Positions 44,130-51,838 of a DNA stretch of 51,838 nt are shown here, one piece after another. Under the pieces are notes generated by a model. That model was not told where the DNA came from. It saw only the letters and a program-made list of their open reading frames with translations, and searched no databases. Within the stretch, counting starts at the first letter, position 1. Each line of letters begins with the position of its first letter. Made by a program: the position numbers and the translations under genes. The DNA is from Myceligenerans indicum. GTDB taxonomy: Bacteria > Actinomycetota > Actinomycetes > Actinomycetales > Cellulomonadaceae. The DNA is taken from positions 1 to 51,838 of the forward strand of contig NZ_JABBYC010000033.1 of assembly GCF_016742955.1 (NCBI RefSeq). Direction: 5' to 3'.

Positions 44130-44660
44130 TCAGACCCGCTCGGGGACCTGGGCCGCCATCTTCGCGACCAGGACCTCGCCGCCCTTGGTGAGCTGCTCGC
44201 CGGTCTGCTCGAACCCGAGCCGGCCGTGGAACCGCATCGATCCGGGGTTCGGCGGGTCGAGGTTGATCTCACAGGTGACGACGTCGCGCGCGGCCTCGCG
44301 GGCGGCGTCGAACACGGCGTCGTAGAGCTGACGGCCGATGCCGCGGTTGCGGGCGCGCTCGCCCAGCACGATGCGGTCCACGTACAGGTGATCCAGGCCG
44401 CGATCCTCGAACCAGTCGTAGTTCTCCGACGAGTACTCGGCACCGGGGTCCAGGGCGAGGAGGAAGCCGAGCGGGTCAGCGCTGTTCTCGGGGTCCGTGG
44501 CGACCAGTGCGAGCGACGAGATGTCCAGGAGGTCCTGCATCGCGTCGGCCGGGGTCACCGGGACCGCCGGTGTTGCGGCGTTGTTGAGCTCGACCAGGGC
44601 CGGGACGTCGGACGCGGTCGCGGGCCGCAGCAAGGGGCTCGCGGGAGCGGCGACGGGCAT
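44130..44660 (-). CDS. GNAT family N-acetyltransferase
   Basis: This 176-residue protein has an N-terminal GNAT part (LLRPATASDVPALVELNNAATPAV) and the acetyl-CoA site VDRIVLGERARNRGIGRQLYDAV (about residues 97-119). It ends with PNPGSMRFHGRLGFEQTGEQ. The substrate is unknown. The ATG at 44660 has a strong AAGGAGAGG upstream, and TATTGT further up may be its -10. It converges on murQ. Confidence 0.88.
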   Translation of the reverse strand: MPVAAPASPLLRPATASDVPALVELNNAATPAVPVTPADAMQDLLDISSLALVATDPENSADPLGFLLALDPGAEYSSENYDWFEDRGLDHLYVDRIVLGERARNRGIGRQLYDAVFDAAREAARDVVTCEINLDPPNPGSMRFHGRLGFEQTGEQLTKGGEVLVAKMAAQVPERV

Positions 44661-44797
44661 GGGAGCATCCTCTCCTTGAGGAAATGGGATCGCTCCGACA
44701 ATACCGGGCGCGCACGTCCGGATCAGTGGCGCGGCCCACATCGTGAGCGGCCTCACGAGACGGCGTCACAAGATGGTGTCGGTGGCCGGCCGCCGCG

Positions 44798-45550
44798 TCA
44801 CAGCAGCTGTGCGACGCCCCGGGCGAGTGTCGCCGCGCCACCCACGTAGGCCAGGACGACGAGAACGCGCCGGGTCGCCTCCCGCGAGAGGCGCGGGGCG
44901 AGAAGCTCGCCCAGGGCGATGCTGCCGACGAGTGCGAGCCCGATCACGAGCCACTCCCAGACCGCGAACGCCGGGAACGTCGCCCCGGCGAAGAGGAGCT
45001 TGGCCGCCATCGCGGCGAGCGCGTTGGTCATGAAGAACGGCTGCGCCGTGGCGGCGAACGACCTGGTGTCCCACCGGTCCAGGACGGCGTACACGGCGAG
45101 CGGCGGCCCGCCGATCCCTGCCGCGACGCTGCCGACCCCGGAGGCGGCGCCGGTCACGAGCAGGGGGCGCGGGTCCCGCGCGGCGAACCGGCGCCGCTCA
45201 CCGCGCAGGCGCGCCGTGACGAGGGCCAGCGTCATGGCACCGATGACGACGAGCCCGATGCCGATCTCCAGGGCCGCCGAGCTCGCGCCGCGCAGCAGGA
45301 GCGCCGCCGGGACGCTGACGCTCACCGAGGCGGCCACGAGCCACGCGTACCGCCGCCAGTCCACCTCGCGGAGCACCCGGCCGATGATCAGCAGCGCCAT
45401 CGCGGCACCGACGACGTTGACCAGCAGCACTCCTTCCAGCGGGCCCACGAGCAGCACGATGAACGGCCCGGCCACCAGCCCGAACCCCATGCCGGCCACG
45501 CGTTGGAGGGACCCGCCCACCAGGATTGCCAGGACGAGGAGAGCGAGCAC
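44798..45550 (-). CDS. Sulfite exporter TauE/SafE family (TSUP) permease
   Basis: This is a 250-residue membrane protein with about eight helices. TSUP features are the N-terminal LAILVGGSLQRVAGMGFGLVAGP and the mid-protein repeat ASGVGSVAAGIGGPPLAVYAV. These permeases move sulfur-containing or other small organic anions; the substrate is unknown. The start is the GTG at 45550. TACAGT on the minus strand (45557-45562) lies six bases before it, which suggests a leaderless mRNA. The ybaK-like gene lies 142 bases away in the other direction. Confidence 0.88.
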   Translation of the reverse strand: MLALLVLAILVGGSLQRVAGMGFGLVAGPFIVLLVGPLEGVLLVNVVGAAMALLIIGRVLREVDWRRYAWLVAASVSVSVPAALLLRGASSAALEIGIGLVVIGAMTLALVTARLRGERRRFAARDPRPLLVTGAASGVGSVAAGIGGPPLAVYAVLDRWDTRSFAATAQPFFMTNALAAMAAKLLFAGATFPAFAVWEWLVIGLALVGSIALGELLAPRLSREATRRVLVVLAYVGGAATLARGVAQLL

Positions 45551-45692
45551 GGGGCAACTGTACGCTCGGGCAACGCGCCCTCGGGCCACCTGCGGTGCGG
45601 CCCGGACCGCGAGCCGCGAACCCCGAGTGGTTCCTCCCCGGGCGCGTGGACGGGGCGGCAGGCCTGTCGGAGGGTCCGCGACAATGTGGCTC

Positions 45693-46193
45693 GTGGCGAA
45701 GAAGAAGCGTGCGGGGGCCGGCGGTGGCGGGACGCCGGCCGTCCTGGCCCTGGAGACGGCCGGCGTCAACCATGTGCTGCGTGCCTACGAGCACGACGGG
45801 TCCCGGGACGACTTCGGTGCCGAGGCGGCCGACGCGCTCGGGCTGCCTTCCGGGCAGGTGTTCAAGACGCTCCTGGCCGACGTCGACGGCGTGCTCGCCG
45901 TCGGCATCGTGCCCGTGGACCACAAGCTGGACCTGAAGGCGCTCGCCAGGGCGGTCGGCGGGAAGAAGGCGGCGATGGCCGACGTCGCGCGGGCCGAACG
46001 GGCGACCGGCTACGTGGCGGGCGGTATCTCGCCGCTCGGCCAGAAGCAGCGGCACGTCACGGTGCTGGACGAGTCGGCCGAGGCGTTCGACGTCGTCTAC
46101 GTCTCCGCCGGGCGCCGGGGCCTGGAGGCCGGCCTGGCGCCTGCCGACCTCCTGGCCCTCACCGGAGGGACGGCGGCCCCCATCGCCCGCTAG
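45693..46193 (+). CDS. ybaK: Cys-tRNA(Pro) deacylase YbaK/EbsC
   Basis: YbaK hydrolyses Cys-tRNA(Pro) formed by error of prolyl-tRNA synthetase. The 166 residues follow the family closely. The parts are PAVLALETAGVNHVLRAYEHD, EAADALGLPSGQVFKTLLAD, the catalytic lysine region VPVDHKLDLKALARAVGGKKAAMAD, and GYVAGGISPLGQKQRH. I chose the GTG at 45693 because GACAAT (45680-45685) lies seven bases upstream; an ATG at 45684 overlaps that box. Confidence 0.93.
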   Translation: MAKKKRAGAGGGGTPAVLALETAGVNHVLRAYEHDGSRDDFGAEAADALGLPSGQVFKTLLADVDGVLAVGIVPVDHKLDLKALARAVGGKKAAMADVARAERATGYVAGGISPLGQKQRHVTVLDESAEAFDVVYVSAGRRGLEAGLAPADLLALTGGTAAPIAR

Positions 46194-46242
46194 CCCCGCC
46201 CACACCGGAGGCCGGCTCGTTCCCGGGGCCCATTCCCGGGGC

Positions 46243-46977
46243 CTAGCGGGCGCGGGGGCCGAAGACCGCCGTGCCGACGCGGACGATCGTGGCGCCCTCC
46301 GCGATCGCGAGGTCCAGGTCGGTCGTCATGCCCATGGAGAGCTCTCGGGCGTCGGCGGTGCCGGGGGCGTCCGACGCCAGGACCTCGTCGCGGATCGCGC
46401 GCAGACGGGCGAACCCGGCGCGGACGGCGGCGTCGCCGGCCGGCTCGCCGCCGGCGTCCAGGTGGGCGCCGATCGTCATGAAGCCCGTCAGGCGCAGGCC
46501 GGGCAGGGCGGCGACGTCGAGGGCGAGCGGGACGGCGTCGCCGGGCACGACGCCGGACTTGGTGTCCTCGCCCGACACGTTCACCTGGACCATCACGTCC
46601 AGCGTGCGGTCGTCGCGGACGCATCGCGTGGACAGCGCCCGGGCGAGGGCCAGCGCGTCGACCGTCTCGACCCCGGTCGACGTGGACAGCACCTGGTTGA
46701 TCTTGTTGCGCTGCAGATGCCCGATCATGTGGACCTCGAGCGTGCCCGCCGCGACGCGGTCGGCCAGCGCGGGAGCCTTCGCGACGAGTTCCTGCACGCG
46801 GTTCTCGCCGATCAGGTCGACACCGGCCTCGACCGCGGCGCGCACGGCGTCGGCGTCCTGGGTCTTGGTCGCGACCAGGAGGCGGACCTCGCCGGGGTCG
46901 CGCCCGGCGGTGCGGGCGGCGGTGTCGATGCGGGAACGGACGGCGGCGAGGCGATCGGCGATGGAGGAAGACGGCAC
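46243..46977 (-). CDS. YggS family pyridoxal phosphate-dependent enzyme (PLP homeostasis protein)
   Basis: This is a 244-residue single-domain PLP-binding protein with the alanine-racemase N-terminal fold. The cofactor lysine is in LLVATKTQDADAVRAAVEAG, followed by IGENRVQELVAKAPAL, EVHMIGHLQRNKINQVL, and MGMTTDLDLAIAEGATIVRVGTAVFG. It controls the level of free PLP rather than catalysing a known step. The GTG at 46977 follows TACACT (minus strand, 46984-46989) by six bases. It converges on ybaK. Confidence 0.94.
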   Translation of the reverse strand: MPSSSIADRLAAVRSRIDTAARTAGRDPGEVRLLVATKTQDADAVRAAVEAGVDLIGENRVQELVAKAPALADRVAAGTLEVHMIGHLQRNKINQVLSTSTGVETVDALALARALSTRCVRDDRTLDVMVQVNVSGEDTKSGVVPGDAVPLALDVAALPGLRLTGFMTIGAHLDAGGEPAGDAAVRAGFARLRAIRDEVLASDAPGTADARELSMGMTTDLDLAIAEGATIVRVGTAVFGPRAR

Positions 46978-46996
46978 GGTCCGAGTGTATGGATCC

Positions 46997-47150
46997 GTGG
47001 CTGCCCGGCGACGCAACGGCCGTCCGCGGGTGGCGCGCGCCCGCGAGGGCGGGCCCGGTGCGGGTGTGCTGGTGGCTGCGGCCGTGATCAGGGACGGATC
47101 AGGGCGATACCTGGTGACGTCCGGGCCGCGGCATGCGGCAGAATCGGACC
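46997..47150 (+). pseudogene. Possible remnant of a Nudix hydrolase N-terminus
   Basis: A GTG at 46997 opens a frame whose residues near 24-45 read VLVAAAVIRDGSGRYLVTSGP. This looks like the first strands of a Nudix hydrolase (usually V-A-A-A-V-I-x-D-x-x-G-x-x-L-L). No Nudix box follows, because the frame runs into the yccF promoter and gene. It may be a deleted gene or a chance resemblance. Confidence 0.25.
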
Positions 47151-47567
47151 ATGCTTCGGACGCTGCTGAACATCATCTGGTTCGTCTTCGCGGGACTCGG
47201 CCTGTTTCTCGGCTACGCGCTGGCGGGCATCATCTGCTGCCTGCTGATCGTGACGATCCCGTTCGGCATCGCGTCCTTCCGGATCGCCGTCTACGCCCTG
47301 TGGCCCTTCGGCCGCGCGGTGGTGGACAAGCAGCAGTCCGGAGTGGGCGAGGCGTTCTCGCTCGTGGGCAACGTGATCTGGGTGATCGTGGCCGGCTGGT
47401 GGCTCGCGATCGGTCACATCCTCACGGCGATCCCGCTGTTCGTCTCGATCATCGGCATCCCGATGGGGTGGGCGAACCTCAAGCTCATCCCCGTGTCGCT
47501 GATGCCGCTGGGCAAGGAGATCGTGCCCAGCGACGCGCTGCTGCCCACCTATCGGCGCGCTGCCTGA
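47151..47567 (+). CDS. yccF: YccF domain-containing membrane protein
   Basis: This 138-residue inner membrane protein has two copies of the YccF repeat. The first has LLNIIWFVFAGLGLFLGYALAGIICCLLIVTIPFGIASFRIA and the second has LVGNVIWVIVAGWWLAIGHILTAIPLFVSIIGIPMGWANLKL; each supplies two membrane helices and a short loop. Function is unknown. CAGAAT (47139-47144) lies six bases before the ATG at 47151, which decides the start over an ATG at 47133. Confidence 0.92.
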   Translation: MLRTLLNIIWFVFAGLGLFLGYALAGIICCLLIVTIPFGIASFRIAVYALWPFGRAVVDKQQSGVGEAFSLVGNVIWVIVAGWWLAIGHILTAIPLFVSIIGIPMGWANLKLIPVSLMPLGKEIVPSDALLPTYRRAA

Positions 47568-47590
47568 CCGGCGCCGGGCGCGCTCGCCCT

Positions 47591-47641
47591 GGTGGCCCGG
47601 GTCTCCGGTGCGACGCGCTCGCCCCGGAGACCCGGGCCACC
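47591..47641. terminator. Bidirectional terminator between yccF and the lipase gene
   Basis: Two perfect 18-bp arms (47591-47608 and 47624-47641) flank a 15-base loop between convergent genes. Confidence 0.85.
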
Positions 47642-47683
47642 GGGCCGTTCAGCGGTCCGTGCCGGGTTCCTGACCGAGCGGCG

Positions 47684-48973
47684 TCACTTCTCGCCGAGCG
47701 ACATGACCTCCTGGTCGAGCGGCCCCAGGGTCATGCGCGGCTCGCCCGTCGCGGTGAGCGTCGTCGCGCCCAGGCCGCCGATCACGCAGCTTCCGCTGAC
47801 CGGGCTGCCGCCGTTCCACACCTGGCGCAGGCAGTTGCGCTGGGCGAGCTGACCCCAGTAGTTGGGGTGCAGCGACTCCTGGACCGCGTACGGGGAGTCG
47901 CCGATCGTGGAGACGGTGCGGATCTGGTTGACCCACTCCGTGCTGTCGACCGCGCCCGGCGACTGCCAGTTCGCCAGGCCGACCTCCTCGTACAGGCCCA
48001 CGCCCTCCTCGCACAGGCGCTGCCCGTCGAACGCGTGCGTCATGTCGAGGGTGCGCACGTTCGACAGGCCCACGTCCGACGCCGCGCCGAGCAGCGCGCC
48101 GTTGATAACCGGCAGCGCCGTGGAGTTCGCCCAGTTCGCGTCCGCGTTCCACAGGCCACAGCCGCCGGTGAACTGGCGCGTGTATCCCGACTGGGAGTAC
48201 CGGATCCCGCCCCCGTTCGGGACCGGGGACGGGTAGGTCTGGACGACGAGCGTCCACTGGCTGTCGTCGTATCCGGCGTTGCGCATGGCGGTCGCCACGT
48301 TCCCGAGTGCGCCGGCGACCTCGGCCCGAACGGCCGCGACGTTCGCGGAGGTGAAGTTGGCCTCGACCGAGTCGTCGTCGTGGCAGTAGTTCTTCCACCA
48401 GGTGGGTGAGGTGAGGAAGTCCACCACGCACTGCTGCACGATGCCGGCGAAGTCGAAGTCGTTGCCCCCGATCGAGACCACGACCATGCTCACGTTCCGG
48501 GTGGCGGCCGCCTCCTGCAGCGCCAGCGCCTGCCCCTGTCCGGCGGAGCCGTCGTAGAAGTCGATGCCGGGCTTGAAGTCCGACCCCGTGGACGTCGCGG
48601 TCTCCGCGCCGCTGCACGCGAGGTTGAGCCCCCTGGTGCCCGCGCCGATGTACGCCTCGGCGGACTCCGCCCGGTGGCAGCCCGGGATGGTCTCGCCGGT
48701 GCCGGACGCGTTGTCGTGGTACGCGCTCGGGCCCAGCGCGTCGGCGCGGTGGTAGTCGTCGTTGGAGCTGCCGGCCCAGCGCCCGGCCTCCCCCGAGATG
48801 TACGAGTCGCCGAGCGTGACGACCCACGGGTCGCCGCTGCCGGGGCCGTCGGCGGCGGCGGGGGGTGCGACGGCGGAGGTCGAGGCGATGAGGGCGGCGG
48901 TGGCGAGGGCGACGGCCGGCCCGGTCAGGGCGGCTCCGGTACGGGACGATCTGATGCGAGACAAGGTGTGCAT
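47684..48973 (-). CDS. Secreted SGNH/GDSL family lipase/esterase
   Basis: This 429-residue hydrolase is exported by a Sec-type signal peptide: basic RIRSSR, a hydrophobic stretch to about residue 35, and a likely cut after APPAAA. The SGNH blocks are VVTLGDSYISGEAG (nucleophile Ser), VVSIGGNDFDF (Gly-x-Asn-Asp), and SLHPNYWGQLAQ near residue 385 (catalytic His). Cysteine pairs suggest disulfides. It resembles the Streptomyces-type secreted lipases/esterases of this family; the natural substrate is unknown. The ATG at 48973 has AGGAG upstream; the frame before it, rich in Asp/Ser, is non-coding. Confidence 0.9.
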   Translation of the reverse strand: MHTLSRIRSSRTGAALTGPAVALATAALIASTSAVAPPAAADGPGSGDPWVVTLGDSYISGEAGRWAGSSNDDYHRADALGPSAYHDNASGTGETIPGCHRAESAEAYIGAGTRGLNLACSGAETATSTGSDFKPGIDFYDGSAGQGQALALQEAAATRNVSMVVVSIGGNDFDFAGIVQQCVVDFLTSPTWWKNYCHDDDSVEANFTSANVAAVRAEVAGALGNVATAMRNAGYDDSQWTLVVQTYPSPVPNGGGIRYSQSGYTRQFTGGCGLWNADANWANSTALPVINGALLGAASDVGLSNVRTLDMTHAFDGQRLCEEGVGLYEEVGLANWQSPGAVDSTEWVNQIRTVSTIGDSPYAVQESLHPNYWGQLAQRNCLRQVWNGGSPVSGSCVIGGLGATTLTATGEPRMTLGPLDQEVMSLGEK

Positions 48974-49116
48974 GACCAGACTCCTGTTGTCGGACGAGTC
49001 AGCTTCGTTGCTGACTCGGGTAACAATAGCGGAGTCTACAAATTTGTCACCAAAGAGCAAATGATCGGCAAAATATGACGAACGGGAGGCTTGCCGGAGA
49101 TCGACCATCCGGTGAG

Positions 49117-49143
49117 GGGGTCCGCCGGTGACCGCCGGACCCC
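49117..49143 (-). terminator. Terminator after the helicase gene
   Basis: GGGGTCCG (49117-49124) and CGGACCCC (49136-49143) pair, with a short inner stem. The hairpin follows the helicase stop on the minus strand and precedes the lipase promoter region (48974-49116). That region has a locally A/T-rich stretch before the lipase gene. Confidence 0.6.
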
Positions 49144-49162
49144 GCCCGCAGGAGGGTCCCGG

Positions 49163-51790
49163 TCAGATGGTTCCGACGCGCAGGGCCCGCAGCATGACCT
49201 GGCCGGCCTCGTCGCTCGCGGCCAGGTCGACCCCCGCGGTGATGGCCCAGTCGTGGTTGCCGTCCGCGTCGTCGAGCACCTGCCGCACCCACCACGTGCC
49301 CTCGGGGACGCGACTGCCGTCCGGCAGTTCGCCGCCGGGCTCGACGATCGTGATCAGGCTCGCGGCACGGGCCTGCGGGCCGATGCCGATCGCGTCGTCG
49401 CCCTGCTCCTCGAACAGCGGGTCCAGCGCGTCGCCCCAGGCGTCCGCGTTCATGCCGAGCGCGCCGTCGAGCGAGCCGAGCGCCTCGTACGCCTCCCGCG
49501 CGGCCAGCTCGACGCGGCGGAACATCGCGTTGCGCACCAGCCGGCGGAACGAGCGGGTGTTCCCGGTGACGGGGCGCGCGGGTGCCTCCGCGCCGGCCTC
49601 GGCGAGCTCACCCTCCACGACCAGGTCGGCGTCGTCGTCCACAGGGTTCTGCAGCCGCTCCCACTCGTCGAGCAGCGACGAGTCGACGTTGCGCACCAGC
49701 TCGCCGAGCCACTCGATGACCTCGTGGACGTCCTCGGTGCGGTGCTCGTCGGGCACCACCTGGCGCACGGCGCGGAACGCGTCGGCCAGGTAGCGCAGCA
49801 CCACGCCCTCCGTACGCTCCAGACCGTAGGCGCTGACCAGCTCGCCGAAGGTCATCGCCTTCTCCAGCATGTCGCGCACCACCGATTTGCACGACAGCTC
49901 CGCGTCCGCCACCCACGGGTTCGTCTGCTTGTAGGTGGCGAACGCCGGCTCCAGCAGGTCCTGGAGCGGCTTGGGCCAGGTGACCTCCTCCAGCAGCTCC
50001 ATGCGCTCGTCGTACTCGATGCCCTCGGCCTTCATCGCGGCGACCGCCTCGCCGCGCGCCGTCTTCTGCTGGCCGAACAGCACCTGGCGCGGGTCGTCGA
50101 GCGTCGCCTCGATGACCGAAACGACGTCCAGGGCGTGCGTGGGGCTGTCGACGTCGAGCAGGTCCATGGCGGCGAGCGCGAACGGGGAGAGCGTCTGGTT
50201 CAGCGCGAAGTCGCGGGGGAGGTCCATCGTGAGCCGGGCGCTCGGGCGGTAGCCCGACGGCCGGGAGGCGTCCGGGATGCGGATCCGTTCCACGACACCG
50301 GCCTGGCGCAGGCTGCGGTAGATCCGGAAGGCCTGTCGCACGTGCTTGGCCCGGGCGGCCTCGGTGTCGTGGTTCACGGTCAGCAGGTGCCGCATCGCCG
50401 CGACGGGGTCGCCGCCGGGACGTGCCAGCACGTTCAGCACCATCGCGTGAGAGACGGTGAAGTTGCTGCTCAGGGGCTCGGGAGCGGCGTCGCGCAGGCG
50501 TTCGAACGTGGAGTCGGTCCAGTTCACCGCACCGGAGGGCGCCTTCTTGCGGACGATCTTCTTCTTTTTCTTCGGGTCGTCGCCCGCCTTGAGCAGCGCC
50601 TTGCGGTTCTCGATCACGTGTTCGGGCGCCATGACCAGGACCTCGCCGAGGGTGTCGAAGCCCGCCCGGCCGGCGCGGCCCGCGATCTGGTGGAACTCGC
50701 GCGCCGTGAGGTGGCGCATGCGCTCGCCGTCGAACTTCACGAGGCTGGTCAGCAGCACGGTGCGGATCGGCACGTTGATGCCGACGCCGAGGGTGTCGGT
50801 GCCACACACCACCTTCAGCAGCCCCTTCTGCGTCAGGCGCTCCACCAGACGGCGGTACTTGGGCAGCATGCCGGCGTGGTGCACGCCGATGCCGGCGCGC
50901 AGGAACTTGCTCAGGGTCCTGCCGAAGCCCGTGCCGAACCGGAAGGCGCCGATCTCGGTGATGATCGCCTCCTTCTCGGCCTTGTCGGCGAGCTTCATGG
51001 ACAGCAGGGCCTGCGCGCGGTCGACGGCGTCCTTCTGCGTGAAGTGCACCACGTACACCGGGGCCCGGTGGGTCTGCACCAGCTCGGAGATCGTGTCGGT
51101 GAGGGGCTCCACCACGTAGGCGAACTCCAGCGGGACGGGCCGTTCGGCGCCGGCCACCTCGGCGACGTCGCGTCCGGTGCGGGTCTCCAGGTCCTCGCGC
51201 AGCGTCGTGGTGTCGCCCAGCGTCGCCGACATGAGCAGGAACTGGGTGTCGGGCAGTTCCAGCAGCGGCACCTGCCAGGCCCAGCCGCGCTGCGGGTCGC
51301 CGTAGTAGTGGAACTCGTCCATGACCACCTGGGCGATCGCGTCGTCGCCGGTCAGCGGGCCGCCGTCGTTGCGGGCCTGGCGCAGCGCCAGGTTCGCCAG
51401 GATCTCCGCGGTGCAGCAGATGATGGGGGCGTCCGGGTTGACCGCGGAGTCGCCGGTCATCATGCCCACGTTCTTCGACCCGAACGCCGCCACCAGGTCG
51501 AAGAACTTCTCGCTGACCAGCGCCTTCAGCGGCGCCGTGTAGTAGGTGCGCCCGCCGCGCCCGGACCGGTTCGCCGCGAGCGCCGCGAACTGCGCGCCCA
51601 TCGCGACCATCGACTTCCCCGACCCGGTGGGCGTGGCGAGGATGACGTGGGAGCCCGTCATGAGTTCCAGGAGTGCCTCCTCCTGGTGCGGGTAGAGCGG
51701 ACGACCGCCGTCGGCCGCCCATGTGCCGAAGTTCTCGAACAGCACGTCCGGATCCGGCGCCTTGCCGGTCGGGGCGGGGATGTGGGGGGG
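49163..51790 (-). CDS. DEAD/DEAH box helicase with DUF3516 domain (N-terminus missing)
   Basis: This superfamily 2 RNA/DNA helicase has about 875 visible residues. Walker A is ATPTGSGKSMVAMG, motif II is VVMDEFHYYG, and motif III is LLMSATLGDTTTL. Motifs V-VI lie around VCGTDTLGVGINVPIRTVLLTSLVKFDG and HQIAGRAGRAGFD. A Lys-rich loop (DPKKKKKIVRKKAP) precedes the C-terminal half, which matches actinobacterial DUF3516 proteins. The true N-terminus is lost: the gene runs off the end of genuine sequence at 51790. The five residues MYKRQ that would start it come from sequencing adapter. Perhaps 10-30 residues are missing. Confidence 0.9.
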   Translation of the reverse strand, partial: PPHIPAPTGKAPDPDVLFENFGTWAADGGRPLYPHQEEALLELMTGSHVILATPTGSGKSMVAMGAQFAALAANRSGRGGRTYYTAPLKALVSEKFFDLVAAFGSKNVGMMTGDSAVNPDAPIICCTAEILANLALRQARNDGGPLTGDDAIAQVVMDEFHYYGDPQRGWAWQVPLLELPDTQFLLMSATLGDTTTLREDLETRTGRDVAEVAGAERPVPLEFAYVVEPLTDTISELVQTHRAPVYVVHFTQKDAVDRAQALLSMKLADKAEKEAIITEIGAFRFGTGFGRTLSKFLRAGIGVHHAGMLPKYRRLVERLTQKGLLKVVCGTDTLGVGINVPIRTVLLTSLVKFDGERMRHLTAREFHQIAGRAGRAGFDTLGEVLVMAPEHVIENRKALLKAGDDPKKKKKIVRKKAPSGAVNWTDSTFERLRDAAPEPLSSNFTVSHAMVLNVLARPGGDPVAAMRHLLTVNHDTEAARAKHVRQAFRIYRSLRQAGVVERIRIPDASRPSGYRPSARLTMDLPRDFALNQTLSPFALAAMDLLDVDSPTHALDVVSVIEATLDDPRQVLFGQQKTARGEAVAAMKAEGIEYDERMELLEEVTWPKPLQDLLEPAFATYKQTNPWVADAELSCKSVVRDMLEKAMTFGELVSAYGLERTEGVVLRYLADAFRAVRQVVPDEHRTEDVHEVIEWLGELVRNVDSSLLDEWERLQNPVDDDADLVVEGELAEAGAEAPARPVTGNTRSFRRLVRNAMFRRVELAAREAYEALGSLDGALGMNADAWGDALDPLFEEQGDDAIGIGPQARAASLITIVEPGGELPDGSRVPEGTWWVRQVLDDADGNHDWAITAGVDLAASDEAGQVMLRALRVGTI

Positions 51791-51838
51791 CTGTCTCTTA
51801 TACACATCTGACGCTGCCGACGATAAGGCTCGTGTAGA
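51791..51838. other. Illumina Nextera adapter and index sequence (assembly contamination)
   Basis: The 19-base transposase mosaic end CTGTCTCTTATACACATCT begins at 51791. It continues as the reverse complement of the Nextera read-1 adapter to 51823. Then come eight bases TAAGGCTC (51824-51831), which fit an i5 index slot (reverse complement GAGCCTTA, from memory index S521), and GTGTAGA, the beginning of the P5 complement. None of it is genomic. Confidence 0.97.

Noticed and set aside
51791..51805. MYKRQ as the natural N-terminus of the helicase
   Set aside because: These codons lie wholly in the Nextera adapter, so the true N-terminus is missing.
49091..51811. 906-codon frame opposite the helicase, ending in LSLIHI
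   Set aside because: It is the shadow of the helicase. Its last residues are translated sequencing adapter.

Overview
The window is a roughly 72 % GC chromosomal fragment from a high-GC Gram-positive bacterium. The actinobacterial traits are the GatCAB operon, the ilvBNC order, an ebo cluster, a DUF222-HNH (13E12-type) gene, PadR/FtsX and DUF3516-helicase genes, and many starts that look leaderless. A Micrococcales organism (Promicromonosporaceae or Cellulomonadaceae-like) fits best, but that is a judgement from gene content. It is an assembly contig: the left end stops inside a 5S rRNA gene, and the last 48 bases (51791-51838) are Illumina Nextera adapter plus an index, not genome.

Layout. 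1-163: 5S rRNA and terminator. 231-4146: gatC-gatA-gatB and a GNAT acetyltransferase. 4168-4716: DoxX-like protein. 4902-6764: ilvD. 6839-9454: a three-gene ABC-2 exporter. 9484-13251: OleA-like ketoacyl synthase, family 2 glycosyltransferase, cytochrome P450 and a cysteine-rich YidD paralogue, overlapping head to tail. 13269-15599: an opposing DUF222-HNH gene. 15858-18854: OleC-like AMP ligase and OleD-like reductase. 19014-22730: ilvB leader and attenuator, then ilvB-ilvN-ilvC. 22851-27044: a DMT transporter, an ASCH protein, leuB and ilvE. 27105-34386 (minus strand): a seven-gene ebo operon headed by an inositol-phosphate-synthase-like cyclase. 34579-38737: padR and an ABC/FtsX exporter. 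38819-40656: cimA with its own leader peptide and attenuator. 40710-44098: RpiR regulator, BadF-type amino-sugar kinase and murQ (peptidoglycan recycling). 44130-47567: GNAT, TSUP permease, ybaK, yggS and yccF. 47684-48973: secreted SGNH lipase. 49163-51790: DUF3516 helicase, missing its N-terminus.

Three systems stand out. First, branched-chain amino-acid synthesis: ilvD, ilvBNC, leuB, ilvE and cimA lie within 36 kb, and the sequence suggests separate local controls. These are 14-codon leader peptides with attenuators before ilvB and cimA, an operator-like palindrome at leuB, and a hairpin covering the ilvE ribosome-binding site. Second, an Ole-like (long-chain olefin / beta-lactone) pathway. 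It has an OleA-like condensing enzyme, an OleC-like ligase and an OleD-like reductase, but no OleB. It also carries a glycosyltransferase, a P450 and an odd YidD, and a DUF222-HNH gene splits it. I think this is the best candidate for an undescribed system. Third, an actinobacterial form of the ebo metabolite-transport cluster in which a MIPS-like NAD-dependent cyclase may stand in for the sugar cyclase EboD.
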